This document shows, in pieces, positions 1-10,969 of a stretch of 64,000 nt of DNA (positions within the stretch are counted from its first letter, which is position 1; each line of letters begins with the position of its first letter). Under the pieces are notes generated by a model. It was not told the DNA's origin. It did no database searches and saw only the letters and a list, made by a program, of their open reading frames with translations. The position numbers and the translations under genes are program-made. This stretch comes from Corythucha ciliata (taxonomy: Eukaryota; Arthropoda; Insecta; Hemiptera; Tingidae), in the NCBI GenBank assembly GCA_038030265.1, contig CM075943.1, positions 59,061,971-59,125,970 on the forward strand, given 5' to 3'.

Positions 1-412
1 GACGAAAATTCCTTTCCCGCGGTCTTCATTTTTTCAGATTTCATGGGTGGGACCGTGTGAGGTAAAGGGGCTTTCAACTGTACCACGTAATGCTGCAAGT
101 TTCGCGAAACTTTCCTCTCACCCATCACGATGCTTTATTGCTCGCACAGAGTCGCACAAAAAAGTCATCCTGACGTGAAACAAGCCTTTTGCTGCTGTGT
201 CAAGCTTATATGGAAATCTATATGGGCGAAAAAGAGTCCAGAAAATGTAGATTTGTATTTCTTAGTGTATAATTAGAATAATTTACACGAGCCGTTTTCA
301 CCTTTTATGTCTTTTTCTGGAGGGAGAGGGGTTGTAGCTTGAGAATGAGTTGCTGAACTTTTTTGAGAACACGGAGCATGTTCCAGTAAATATCTAGAAG
401 AATCAAAAAAGT

Positions 413-912
413 NNNNNNNNNNNNNNNNNNNNNNNNNNNNNNNNNNNNNNNNNNNNNNNNNNNNNNNNNNNNNNNNNNNNNNNNNNNNNNNNNNNNNNNN
501 NNNNNNNNNNNNNNNNNNNNNNNNNNNNNNNNNNNNNNNNNNNNNNNNNNNNNNNNNNNNNNNNNNNNNNNNNNNNNNNNNNNNNNNNNNNNNNNNNNNN
601 NNNNNNNNNNNNNNNNNNNNNNNNNNNNNNNNNNNNNNNNNNNNNNNNNNNNNNNNNNNNNNNNNNNNNNNNNNNNNNNNNNNNNNNNNNNNNNNNNNNN
701 NNNNNNNNNNNNNNNNNNNNNNNNNNNNNNNNNNNNNNNNNNNNNNNNNNNNNNNNNNNNNNNNNNNNNNNNNNNNNNNNNNNNNNNNNNNNNNNNNNNN
801 NNNNNNNNNNNNNNNNNNNNNNNNNNNNNNNNNNNNNNNNNNNNNNNNNNNNNNNNNNNNNNNNNNNNNNNNNNNNNNNNNNNNNNNNNNNNNNNNNNNN
901 NNNNNNNNNNNN
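413..912. other. assembly gap (500 N)
   Basis: Exactly 500 N. The round length suggests a scaffold gap of unknown true size. Any reading frame across it is meaningless. Confidence 0.99.
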
Positions 913-3186
913 CTCCAGTTATTTACCTCTATGGGTGATGTAGAAACAACATGTGAAGCCGGTTTTTCCGCCACAACACACCTACTGTTATCATTCGCCT
1001 TGAGAGGACGGGAGGGGGCATGCAATTTTTTCACTGGTCATGTGTATCAAATAGTCAAATGATTTGTTAGCCAGTCACGTTAACAGATGGTGTGTAGCAG
1101 TAGCGACCGGCTTCACGAAAAATGCGTTTCAATCCCTCCACTTGTTCCTATCTCCATTATTCGTCCTATGTATCGGGTTGCGTGAACTTAGCCTGACACA
1201 TGCTGTTTTCTAAAAAATGCATATTCGAAATGGTAAACGAACGATAATTTTGGCAAAACAAACGGTAAACGAACGATTAGGGTGTTGTATGAAGTTTCAT
1301 TGTTAACCACACAAATTTAAAGACCTTTTAAAAAATATTTCCTGAATTCCTTTGAAGCAGTTAAATACACCTACCCTATACCCTATGTTAATTATGTTCA
1401 TATTCAAGTGTCACTGCAAATTGCAATAACTCTTTTTCCACTAGCTCAATCGGTTACGCTAATGTGACGTCACATAACCGTAAACGTTAAGCGTCAGACG
1501 GTTATGCAATAACTCCCTATTGATTCATTTTTCGGTAAATTTTCTGACATGTGTTGTGCCAGGTTCACATGCGTAACTTTGCGGGTTTCATTAATCGAAA
1601 ACAAAAATTTCGCACTGTTGACCCATTCTAGAAGCAGTTTCGTGGGGCTGGCTCGCACAAATAACCAATTTCTACGGCTTGGCCGTTAGTAAAGAGAGAG
1701 AAAGAAAGAAAAAAAACAATTTCCTTGGTCTGGCGCTTTCACAAGCAAATTTCGTGGGTTTGGCTTCTTCGAAGACAGAATTTCGAGAATTCAGCTCAAT
1801 TGAGTTTCATCCTGTTGCTTTTTTTCCCCTTCAATTTAATAGCGTAAAGTAGATTTGTAGTTTTGGAATCGTACTAAACGGTTATAGGGCGAAGATTTTC
1901 AGTTAAAGCCAAACCAATCACTAACTGGGGGCGTAATTTACATTTTTTCGTTGCTCTGATGGCTAATTGATGGGAATACATTTTTGGTTGGCGGATTATT
2001 TGGCCCTGTAATAAACTGATTTTCTTGGGAGTGCGGGAGGGATTATGACTTTCTTACTTCTCTCGACGGGAAGAGTCTCGTCTATAGTTATCGGTATCAA
2101 GCATCAGTAACGATAATTGTCAGTTTTTGGGTCTAGCGAGTTTCTGTGATGGCGGTGTTAGGGGGGGGGAAGGGACGCTGAGTGAAAATTTTATCTTTTA
2201 TAGGACGACGCTGCCATGTGGGTGTGCGTTTATAGAGTCGTGGGCGGGTTGTTAATCGTAGTTGTTCCGAGACCGGAGGGAGTAAAAAAAATTCGTTCGA
2301 AATTCAGCAATATAAATTGAATTGTGATGTAATAGAATTTGAAATGCTTGAGATTAGGACGACGGTAATACCCTCTGAGGCTCCACCTGCCGTGCAACTT
2401 TACCACAAAAGGTTATACACGAAATACTGAAAATAATTGCTCAGGTGAAAGTAATGATCGTTTTTTCGTGAACATTCCGTGAGACTGAGTGAAACATTTA
2501 ATTAGATTAATTGTGTCCTAATACCCACTCGAACTCTTCACTTCGAAGCACTCAATTCTATTTGCCTTCGTTACCAGAAAAGAGCATTTAAACAAAATAA
2601 ATGGAGTTATTGTGTTCGTACAGGAGAGAGTACTTCAAGAAATGTGGTAAACTAAAGAACTTCCTCGTCTGGCTCTTTTTTATTGTTTCAGCTATTCAAC
2701 CGCACACGGAATAGGTTGAAGGCTCTTGGAGAGCTAGCGGTTGCGTCGTTTGGGATTGAATTATAATGAACTTCAAAGAAGATACGTGTTGTACTCAGGG
2801 GTATTTATTTTACCAGATTAATTTGGGATCAAAGCAGCGCCAGCACGAGAACTATGAATATTCTAATTCATTCAATATACCAAAACTAAACGTTCAGGCG
2901 ATGCTTACTTACTAAACAGACCGCGGTGAAGAGAGAAGATGAAACCCACGTTGTAGGGACAGTTGTGTAACTGTGCAAAGCCGCTTTCGAATCGGACAAT
3001 GCTTCATTGCCTTTAGTTTTCCTTCATTTTACATCATGTTCTTATGAATAAACCTCCTCCCACCTCACCGACCTTAACTTACAGCTCATTCGTAATTGAA
3101 TTAAATTCAACAAGAGTTTATAAGAGAATTCCATGAATTTCACTTTGTATTCTCTGCATAATTAAATTTTCATTGTATGTACATAC
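913..3186. other. no gene seen; probable downstream receptor intron
   Basis: AT-rich, with short homopolymers and no open frame resembling a known protein. It lies 3' of the receptor exon at 3187-3336, so it is probably the next intron. I could not find the following cysteine-rich or seven-transmembrane exons here. Bases 1-412 left of the gap are likewise featureless. Confidence 0.5.
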
Positions 3187-3336
3187 CTGTCATATTTAAG
3201 CGAAGGGAGCCATCTAGGTATTCACCAACTTTGACCCATTGGTAATTGTTTTTTGAAATCTGTTTGAAGTGAATTATGTTGTACCTGGCTGGACCATCGC
3301 CATTTGAGTCGAATTTGAATTCATCTCCAGAGAGAC
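3187..3336 (-). CDS. metabotropic glutamate receptor-like gene, exon of the ligand-binding domain (downstream of the two seen)
   Basis: A 150-bp exon encoding the end of the Venus-flytrap ligand-binding domain of a class C G-protein-coupled receptor, a plasma-membrane glutamate or amino-acid sensor. The reading contains FDSNGDGPARYNIIHF, then YQWVKVGEY and a final LRLNM, the order seen in metabotropic glutamate receptors just before the cysteine-rich linker. On the minus strand the exon is preceded by a pyrimidine-rich acceptor ending TTTTGCAG and followed by a donor GTATGT. Both boundaries are phase 1. Its 5' boundary joins in frame with the exon at 26311-26592, restoring a Gly codon after VNFQ. 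It is a single exon, so the gene is incomplete in this window. Orthology to a particular receptor (DmGluRA, mangetout or other) cannot be decided here. Confidence 0.85.
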
Positions 3337-3359
3337 CTGCAAAATAGGAACTTGTCATT

Positions 3360-5000
3360 ATACATTTTTCTTGGTTAACTCATAATAACAGAGATTAATA
3401 CGTATTTCTACACAAGTGAATGTCTTACTATTTTGAATATTCATATAAATTGGACTTTTTGATAGTGCACTGCCCCCAGGAGGCATTATTTCCTAGAAAC
3501 ACACTATTCAAACCCCTGAAATAAAGCCCCAGAACCTCATTGGTTCATCTATAAAAAGTGTATTTGACCATGGAATCCTCCAATGTTTTTTCTAAAATTG
3601 AGGATTTCACACCAATAGAACGCTTTATTTCACCCAAACACTTTAGACGGTGGCCATCATACCGTAAAGTTTCATAACATTGTGGTTTATGGTTCTAAAA
3701 ACTGACTGTATTGCAACATAAACTTTTTAGCCTGGAATTCAGGCTGAAACTGGTCATCAACTTTTAGTTGATTTGACGGCACCGGAAAAACCAAGCACGA
3801 AAAACTTCCAAGAATTATTAAAAATGTTGACGAATCATTTAAATCCGTCCTAAGGAAATCTCCGAGTAAAACTTGTTTTACTGCCGAACAGAAAAAGAAG
3901 GTGAATGAATAAGCGTTGAGTTTGAGGGTGATGCCTGATGCGGGCCATCACACCCACCAAACCGGAGAAAATTATGGGCAAAATTATATCCCCCCCCCCC
4001 GACCCGTATTTTCAAAGCATTCTCGATAAATTCATGAATCAAAGGGTGTTCCACGGCTACTAGTCTTACAAAATTTGGGTAGTGAAAGGTGATAATACTC
4101 TTCATTTGTCAGGAATAAAAAAATATTGTTTTTCATATCGAGTAACAGGATCTCGGGCTACTGGCAGAAAAGAACAGATGGTGTCATAAAAAAAAAGGTG
4201 AGGTACTATCTTGGTTGAGGGAATTAACGGTTCCGGCATTTGGGAGATTCCGGGGGAAACCGGACTTTTCTTAAAGGTATACGAATAGTCATTCTTTTTG
4301 CTTAATTCCTAATCGTTTTCGAGTCAGAAGTCAGGTACTTCGGCTAAATTGACACAATTTTGGGCGTAATTGAGCGGTTTTGGGCCAAATGGTCAGACTA
4401 AGCGGCGTAATTACCAGTTTTTAACCAAATAACGAATTTTGTAACAATGAATCGGCAGGGCATGGGTCAAGTGGTTTATGCCAAATAAATAATTAGTTTG
4501 AGAGGCTAAGTTTGCAAGATTTGACCATTTCCGGTATAAGAGAGTGCTGGTCTAGCGGCAGTGCCAGATACCAATTTAAAAGCGTCAGATTGCGATTTCT
4601 GGTCTGAAATACACGATTTACGTCTAGCAAAACCAATCAAGTTATTGGGGCTAAATTTCCAGTTAGCCCGGTCGTGGTTATTTCTGCCATGAAAATCAGC
4701 CAAAGTTCGAGTTGTTTGTCCTCTGAATGCGAATTTTGCTTATTCATATATGCAACGAGATCTTTGTCAGCCGCCCCCCATTTTACTTATAAGCCCAACG
4801 AATTTTATTATCGCCCCTCCTCGGCCCCCTCCAGCTGAAACCTAAACTCTATGCCTCTTCGTGATACGATATAACCACGAAGGGGACAGAGCTCCTTTTC
4901 TGAAACTCAACTTTGTCAAGTCCAAAAACAGATATTCGTTTGTAAATCCATTAACCGTTATTTATGAAAATACGTATATGACGATGGTCTGATTGTGAGA
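3360..5000. other. intron sequence, no gene seen
   Basis: AT-rich sequence with a C10 run near 3990 and, from about 4200 to 4700, loosely repetitive phrases built on aattg, tttt and ggcc. No protein family is recognisable. Just before 5045 a short GC-rich motif (CGCCCAAGGGG) occurs twice in tandem. Confidence 0.5.
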
Positions 5001-5105
5001 GGGGCGCCACGCCCAAGGGGCACCACGCCCAAGGGGCGCGGGGGAGTTTTGGACACCCGCCCATTCCGGGCCATCCGCCACTGGAAGTGTGTCTTGCGTC
5101 AAGAC

Positions 5106-5492
5106 ATGGCAGAAGACAGCAGATGTTGGAGCAGGGAAGTTTTAACTAATTTCATCGAACGAGACGAGAGTCTTTTGAAAATTAAATCAAAGGAATACTT
5201 AAACAAAAGTCTAATGAACGAAGCTACGACAAGCTCGATGAATTTTACAAACCAATATTTCCCAGTGCGAACCGGAATTTCGTTTACAACAAAGTCCAAA
5301 GCCTTCGTGAAGCTTATAGGAAGGAATTTAAGAAACTGTCGGATTCACTAAGATCGGGGAAAGCCTCAGATGACATTTACACACTCATCCTCTGGTATTT
5401 TCGCAATGGACCAGGAAAAACCAAATCCGAGTATCTCGAACTTCGATTTTATTGAAGGAGAGGAGATAGAGGGCGATCCACCTCCGGAATAA
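5106..5492 (+). pseudogene. MADF/Myb-SANT-like protein of a PIF/Harbinger transposon (frameshifted)
   Basis: A degenerate MADF domain, the DNA-binding accessory protein that Harbinger elements carry beside their nuclease. The first frame opens at ATG 5106 and reads WSREVLTNFIERDESLL, then KIKSKEYLNKSL. Near 5224 one base appears to be missing. The next frame continues YDKLDEFYKPIFPSANRNF, then SLREAYRKEFKKL and ASDDIYTLILWYF. A second shift leads into an acidic tail with FIEGEEIEGDPPPE and a stop at about 5492. Such proteins normally bind element ends and help the transposase enter the nucleus. The C-terminal codons overlap, on the opposite strand, the broken end of the HARBI1-like fragment, so the two genes are convergent. 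It cannot be functional as it stands. Confidence 0.75.
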
Positions 5493-5745
5493 TTGCTGAC
5501 AGAGAAGAAAGTGAGATGCCAGTAGTGAATTTGAGATCTTCATAAGAACGCCCAGTTGCCAAAAACCTCAAAGTGGCAATAAGTCGTTGATCTGCAGATA
5601 TGCAAGCTCGCATCACTGTATCCTTTTTGGTGATCCTTTCTTTTACTAAATTGAAAAGTAAATCGAATGAAGGACCATTCATTCTCAGGTAGTTCCTGTA
5701 GTCGTCCGGGTAATTTTCTCTTAGACAGTAATTTCAGGATAGAAC
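5478..5745 (-). pseudogene. HARBI1-like Harbinger nuclease, N-terminal fragment
   Basis: The minus strand reads ENYPDDYRNYLRMNGPSFD, LLFNLVKERITKKDTVMR, ISADQRLIATLRFLATGRSY and a final SLSAIIPEV. This is the helical N-terminal region that precedes the DDE nuclease in HARBI1-type transposases. The DDE catalytic part is absent: similarity stops right after IIPEV, where the convergent MADF reading begins. Sequence upstream (about 5750-5880) has RRW-containing frames that may be the extreme N-terminus, but this is weak. Family assignment is firm; function is lost. Confidence 0.75.
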
Positions 5746-6079
5746 AGACGACTGGGCTTGTGGCGAAAACTTTCCAAATTTTCCTCCTTCCACGCGCCAA
5801 TTAGGAATGGATGTACAGGAAGGTATTTCTCCTTTACTCGTACACTTTTGAGAGGAAGAACCCAGCGCCGAGGTTTGCATGCGGTTAAGATTGTGGTGTC
5901 CAAAAACAACACACTCTTGCGTGGCCCACTCTTGATCGGCAGACGCCTGAACGACAGTTCTGAGTGCACGCAAGAGCGGAAGCACAAAAATTGAACTGTG
6001 AAGTTTTAACCGCACTCAAACTTCGACTCAAGTGTGTCCCGTTCAGTCGTCGACTCTTGAGTGTACGTGTGAGAGGCCC

Positions 6080-6296
6080 TAATGACAAGAGTTTTTACTA
6101 CGAGAATAGTGAAGCCAAAATAAATAAGGTCATTCATAATCATTATAATACCAAGGCAACAGGGACCAGAAGTAAAATAAAATGCAACCGTTGCGGAAAA
6201 CCAAACCATCTAGCCAGTAATTGTAAATTTAAAGAATTGTCGTGCCTAAATTGCAACAAAAAAGGGCATATCGCTTCGGTTTGTTTTCTACGATGA
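6080..6296 (+). pseudogene. Ty3/Gypsy Gag C-terminus with two CCHC zinc knuckles
   Basis: Two consecutive zinc knuckles are visible, CNRCGKPNHLASNC and CLNCNKKGHIASVC, both with intact C-x2-C-x4-H-x4-C spacing. They form the nucleic-acid-binding end of Gag. The capsid portion and the 5' LTR are missing: upstream sequence belongs to the Harbinger remnant or is unrecognised. A protease follows downstream on the same strand, so this is the first surviving piece of a Gypsy element running to about 10.8 kb. Confidence 0.8.
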
Positions 6297-6459
6297 AAGG
6301 ATCAGAAGTCGATGTACCAAAAATAAAACAAATTTCAGTGGCGAAAACACTGATTCAGATGATCCTGAGTAAAACCAAAATTCTGTAGCCATCAGGGTTT
6401 ACACGATAAACAAATCTTACAAAACTTCTGATGATAATGACCTAATTATAGAAAGCCCC

Positions 6460-7320
6460 TTGGTTGACGGGGTGAAATGTGACATGGAATTGGATACCGG
6501 AGCAGCTGTCCCCTCTATTTCGAGTGAACTTTTCCCCAAATTATTTCGTGACCAAAAAATTAATCCCACGGAAAACATCAAATTGAAAACCTACACCGGA
6601 TCACCGATTAGACTACGAGGAATTGCATTACGAGAAAAAATTGAAAAGGAATTAAATAATTTGGAAAGAGACGGCATCCTTACGAGAGTTACTAGCACTG
6701 AGTGGGGAACACCATTTGTACCAGTTGTTAAACCTGATGGATCAGTAAGAATTTGTGCTGATTACAAATCTACAGTAATTTCCAGATGTACAGTAAATTC
6801 AAAACTGCAAACTGACCGCTATCCGATTCCTCGTATTGAGGACTCATAAAATGTGCGGTGGAGTGTTTTTCACTACTTTGGACATTCACAAGACTCACCT
6901 CCACCTGACCATGGACGAAGAAAGTGCCTCGATTCAAACAATTAGTACTCACGTAGGTACCTACAAGGTAAATCGCCTAATGTTTGGAATCAAAACCGCC
7001 CCTAATATTTGGCAGAGATACGTGGACAATTTGTTAACAGGTCTTGAAGGTGTTGCGGTGTTTTTCGATGACATAATATTACAGGGATCTACTGTACAAG
7101 AAGCGGAAAAACGGGAACGGAACCCGAGCTGTTCTGGAAAAGCTCGCGGCAAATAACTTACACATAAATGAAAATAAAAGTAAATTTTTTGAACAAAGCG
7201 TAAAATATCTCGGTCATATCATAGGCAAAAATGGGCTGCATAAGTCAAAAGAAAAAGTCGAAGCAGTCATTAAGTCACAAAGGCCTATAGAAACGTCCAC
7301 GAGGTTCAACAATTTCTCGG
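6460..7320 (+). pseudogene. Ty3/Gypsy pol: protease fused by deletion to reverse transcriptase
   Basis: The aspartic protease starts with MELDTGAAVPSIS (catalytic D-T-G intact), but after about 50 residues the frame jumps straight into reverse transcriptase (KELNNLERDGILTRV, WGTPFVPVVKPDGSVRICAD). Most of the protease and the linker are therefore deleted. A short insertion (VISRCT) sits within the RT motif after CADYKST. A frameshift at about 6845 leads to LDIHKTHLHL and GVAVFFDDIILQGST, where FFDD is the polymerase catalytic box. Another shift near 7110 leads to SVKYLGHIIGKNGLHKSKEK, the thumb region. Best placed in the Mag/K02A2.6-like part of Gypsy (inference). Confidence 0.85.
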
Positions 7321-7321
7321 A

Positions 7322-7868
7322 TTGGTAAATTATTACTGTCGAGTTTTACGTGACTTATCAACAAAATTACATCCGCTCTATGAGTTGTTGGAAAAAGAAA
7401 AAAAGTTTGATTGGAATAAAAAGTGTGAAGACGCGTTCAATGCCATTAAACGTGACATTGCCAGTGACGATGTTTTAACGCCCCATAATCCGGATTTGCC
7501 TTTAATTTTAGCAACTGATGCATCATCTTTTGGACTTTCAGCCATTTTATCGCACAAAATGCCGGGTGGCGAAGAAAGACCTATCGCCTTCGCATCAAGG
7601 ACACTCACGAAAACCGAAAAAAAATTACAGCCACATCATTAAGGAAGCCACAGCCATTTTTTGGGGAGTTCAAAAATGTTTCCAATATTGCTATGGGCGT
7701 CATTTTACACTAATAACCGACAGTAAACCACTAACGTCAATCTTTAATCCGAGTAAATCCCTACCATCGCTTACAGCTACACGAGTGTTACACTTCACCC
7801 TTTATTTATCGGGTTTCAATTACTCAGTAAATAACTCAGTATTACAGAAAATCAGCCGACCACATTAA
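7322..7868 (+). pseudogene. Ty3/Gypsy pol: RNase H domain (frameshifted)
   Basis: Continues the Gypsy pol. VNYYCRVLRDLSTKLHPLYE is the RT/RNase H connection, PLILATDASSFGLSAILS carries the first RNase H aspartate, and RPIAFASRTLTKTEKKL follows. A frameshift near 7630 moves the frame to IIKEATAIFWGVQKCFQYCY, then FTLITDSKPLTSIF with a second acidic residue. The domain would degrade RNA in RNA:DNA hybrids during reverse transcription. It ends in several stops before the integrase, so it is inactive. Confidence 0.85.
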
Positions 7869-8332
7869 TGCAGATTATTTCTTGCGAAATCCATGAAAAA
7901 AAACCGGATCAGAAGACTTATTACATCGCTCTATTTTGCAAATTCAATTGGATAGTCTTCCGATCACTTCAAGTGAAATCGCCCAAGCAACATCAAAAGA
8001 TCGGGACCTACAAGAAGTGATAAAACAACTTCAAACAAAGAAGACTATCAGCAAACCGGAATCGTAAAGAGGAATGGATCACGAGCTCACCTTACAAAAC
8101 GGATGTCTTTTTAGAGAAATACGAGTAGTCATTCCAGAATCACTACATCAAGTCATTCTGCAGGAACTCCATGAGGGTCACACAGGGATCACAAAGATGA
8201 AGGAGTTGTCCAGACAATACTGCTGGTGGCCATCTCAAAATAAAGATATTGAAAAGTTCGCATCCAGCTGCAAACCATGCCTTTTCAATAGTAATAATCC
8301 TTCAAAGAATTCAAACCTTGGTTGAGTACAAA
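7869..8332 (+). pseudogene. Ty3/Gypsy integrase: N-terminal H2C2 zinc-binding domain, cut by a LINE
   Basis: Reads ESLHQVILQELHEGHTGI, then MKELSRQYCWWPSQNKDIEK and CKPC. These are the His-His-Cys-Cys residues of the integrase zinc-binding domain. The coding similarity breaks at about 8325 and resumes at 9591, on the far side of a nested LINE. The last 14 bases (8319-8332) are the left copy of the LINE's target-site duplication. Confidence 0.85.
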
Positions 8333-9590
8333 CTGCGCAGCGGAGCATCTTGACAAGCCATGGCCAACCCATGCCCCTGACACACACTGTCCGGTACCTC
8401 GGGGTGATGTTCACGCGCTCCAGCCTACCCACTCACCACCTGTCCTACCTACTACGCGCGATCAGCTCCATCTGTGACCTCCTACGAGGCATCTCGGGCC
8501 GAGGCTGGGGACCATCCTTTCATCGACGAATGCTTTACTACAAGACGGTTTTCGTGCCAAAAGTGGCATACGCCTGCACTACATGGTGGCCCCAAGCGAG
8601 AACACCGGATCGTAGGATGGCACGATCGATACAACGGCACTTCCTCATAGCAGCCCTTCGAGCCTATTCAACTACGTCTCACCTGGCACTCCACATCCTA
8701 GCGGGTGTCCTACCACTAGACCTGGAACTGGACATCCGAGCTGCAACAAGAGCTCGAATCCTCGGAGAAACGCAGCCAACCCCACCCTGGCTGGCTGACA
8801 TCCCTTCGACTCTGACTCCGAGTGAAAATCTAAAGGAATGCCGACGCGCGGCCACCCTCCAATGACAAACTGAATGGGACTGTGGAACGACAGGGCGCCA
8901 CAAGCACCTCATCCTCCCATCAATTGAGGACCGCCTGCGAAAGAAGTGGAATTTCCTCAGCTACCCGGCAGTACAGCTCCTCTCCGGCCAAGGCTCCTTT
9001 AACGGCAAATTACACTTCCACAAACGCCGAGATGAACCAAACCGTCCCTGCGGCAGTGAACCGGAAACAGCGGAGCACATTCTGCTAAGGTGCGATCTCT
9101 TCAGCTCCCTTCGTGCTAGATGAAAAATACCTGTGACCTCAGCCGCCTTCTAACAACAAAAGCAATGACACGTCGCTTCTTGGCCTTTGCAAACGCTTGG
9201 AAGCACCGTAGAGGCACAGGACCCGCCATGATGAACAGATCGGCGGTACAGGTCACCCAGAGCACTGGTGTGCAGAACTCTTGACTGGCAATAACCACCG
9301 CCGACTACAACCGTCCCACACCGCGTTCACAGCGTCCTACGTCGCTCTCAATATGCTCAATGGTCAACGATAGTTGCCTCATAACACATCAACGGGTGTC
9401 ACTGCTCGTCCCACACAACACCTATAAACTCCCGTGCCACGGTTTGGCCAACTGGCACGGCTGACGGGGAGTGGGGCGAGGATAACCAGGACTTGCACGT
9501 GTCGGGTCACTTCCCGGTCGGGTCGTGTCCGTCTTCACCCGGTATGTGCCTTTCAAGGCATCAAGCCGGGGCGGGAAGAAGGCACACACC
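8333..9590 (+). mobile_element. nested 5'-truncated LINE (non-LTR retrotransposon) with 14-bp target duplication
   Basis: A 1258-bp insertion bracketed by direct repeats TGGTTGAGTACAAA at 8319-8332 and 9591-9604, i.e. a target-site duplication within the Gypsy integrase. The insert starts inside the LINE coding region, so it is 5'-truncated as expected of target-primed reverse transcription. There is no poly(A) tail at the 3' end; the element ends in GC-rich 3' UTR ending ggcacacacc. That absence and the 14-bp duplication fit R1/Jockey-group LINEs, though the clade is inferred. It is younger than the Gypsy element it splits. Confidence 0.88.
8350..9125 (+). pseudogene. LINE ORF2 C-terminal region (RT thumb and zinc knuckle)
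   Basis: The first frame reads HTVRYLGVMF, ISSICDLLRGISGRGWG, MLYYKTVFVPKVAYACTTWW and LRAYSTTSHLALHILAGVLP. This is the region downstream of the reverse-transcriptase core in R1/Jockey-type LINEs. After a stop and frame change, the second frame reads AVQLLSGQGSFNGKLHFH, CGSEPETAEHILLRCDLF. This is the C-terminal Cys/His motif typical of these LINEs. The endonuclease and RT catalytic core are missing because of 5' truncation. Confidence 0.85.
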
Positions 9591-10621
9591 TGGTTGAGTA
9601 CAAATGAACCATGGGAAAGGATCCACATTTATCATGCTGGCCCGTTTATGGGAAACTATTTCTTAGTTGTGGTCGGTTCAAATTCAAAGTGGACAGAAAT
9701 AATAATAAAAAAGATTAAGATCTTCTTCGACAGTAATAAAACTTGGAAATATTTGCGTGATTCGGTTTACCCAAAGTCATCGTAAGTGACAATGGCTCCA
9801 CGTTTTAATCATCCGAGTTCGAATCCTTCGTAAATTCTAACGGGATTAAGCATATTTTTACAGCCCCTTTCCACCCATCTTCTAATGAACAGGCGGAACG
9901 CTACGTTCAAACGCTTAAGAAGAAATTAAGAACCATGGTTGACGAAAAAGGGGATCTACACACCAAACTGCCGATTACTCATGCAGATGAGTAGAATAGT
10001 CAGCATGACAACAAGGGAAAAGCCCAGCGGAAATGTTATTGAATCACAATATAAGAGTACGATTAGACTTGATCAAAGAATTTCCAAGTGAAATAAGTAA
10101 TGATGTTCCTACCAAGACACATCGAAGATTCTACGCAGAAGTTGAGAGAGTTCTTCTTTGCATGTACGTCAACAACCAGAAGAAATGGAAATGTGGCAGA
10201 ATCGTGAGGAAGGTAGGCAATATGATGTACGATATTGAAGTTGAAGGAAAAATTGTTAGACGTCACATCGATCAAATTCGAAAAACAAAGTGTTCAAGAT
10301 GAGTTTCCAAGACCTCAAAATCCTCAGACTTCATCACAATCTCAAATTCCAAACACCTGAAGCCCCAGAGAACAAAACAAAAATATCGAATGAGTAGGAA
10401 TAGGAAGGAATATAGGATGAGCAGGTCTATTTTCCTCTGAATGAAAAATCAATTCCAGAATATCAGAACACCAGGCAACCAGAGCTTAACGAGACTCGAA
10501 ATGATTCAGAAGAACTCCAGTCAGAACTAGTAGAAATGCCGAGAAGATTAGAATCACCGAATCGACCGGTAACGTCAAGAAGATCTACCGGGATCCGTCG
10601 ACATCCCCGTCGATTAAGTTT
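9591..10621 (+). pseudogene. Ty3/Gypsy integrase catalytic core and C-terminus (continuation after the LINE)
   Basis: Coding resumes with STNEPWERIHIYHAGPFMG (N-terminal part of the catalytic core), then FLVVVGSNSKWTEI. After shifts it reads VSDNGS with the second catalytic Asp, directly followed by a stop, then IKHIFTAPFHPSSNEQAERY with the catalytic Glu. The C-terminal part (10033-10302) reads MLLNHNIRVRLDLI, VERVLLCMYVNNQKKWKCGR and IVRRHIDQIRK, the SH3-like tail domain common in this Gypsy branch. A low-complexity tail ends about 10621 with RRSTGIRRHPRRLSF. The integrase would insert the element's cDNA but is inactivated. Confidence 0.85.
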
Positions 10622-10657
10622 CTAAATCAATTCTCATTCTTTGCCCCGGAAGATTGT

Positions 10658-10812
10658 TGTTCATAAATTATTCCCCCAGTTTATTTATTAACTATTCCCT
10701 TTCCACATGCTTGATAATAGTAAATAGATTATAAAAAGAAAGAAATTGAATTATCCTTCGAGTCCTATTCATTTCATAAGTCACGCCCTCTCTTGCATCT
10801 AACTTGACAGTT
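10658..10812 (+). repeat. possible 3' LTR of the Gypsy element
   Basis: Immediately after the pol stop a purine-containing stretch (CCCCGGAAGA) precedes a segment starting TGTTGTTCAT and ending CTTGACA. It is about 155 bp with TG...CA ends. Its position suits a 3' LTR. No matching 5' copy is found upstream of 6080, so it cannot be verified. Confidence 0.3.
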
Positions 10813-10969
10813 ACTTCTTCAGTTTTACGACTAAACGTTTTTCCCTTAAAAATTAACAAAACCTTTCAATTTCGCTCGAAAAAACTGATTGTCCACGTCA
10901 AGAATAGCGATGCTTCGAGGAGGTACTGTCAATTTTTAGCAAATAACTGTCAATTTCGCCTCCCATCTC

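Noticed and set aside
273..1034. Long minus-strand open frame spanning the first N gap
   Set aside because: Most of its codons are N; the flanking readings resemble nothing.
9805..9835. tRNA B-box-like gttcgaatcc
   Set aside because: Falls inside the Gypsy integrase reading (SEFESF) with no A box or tRNA fold.
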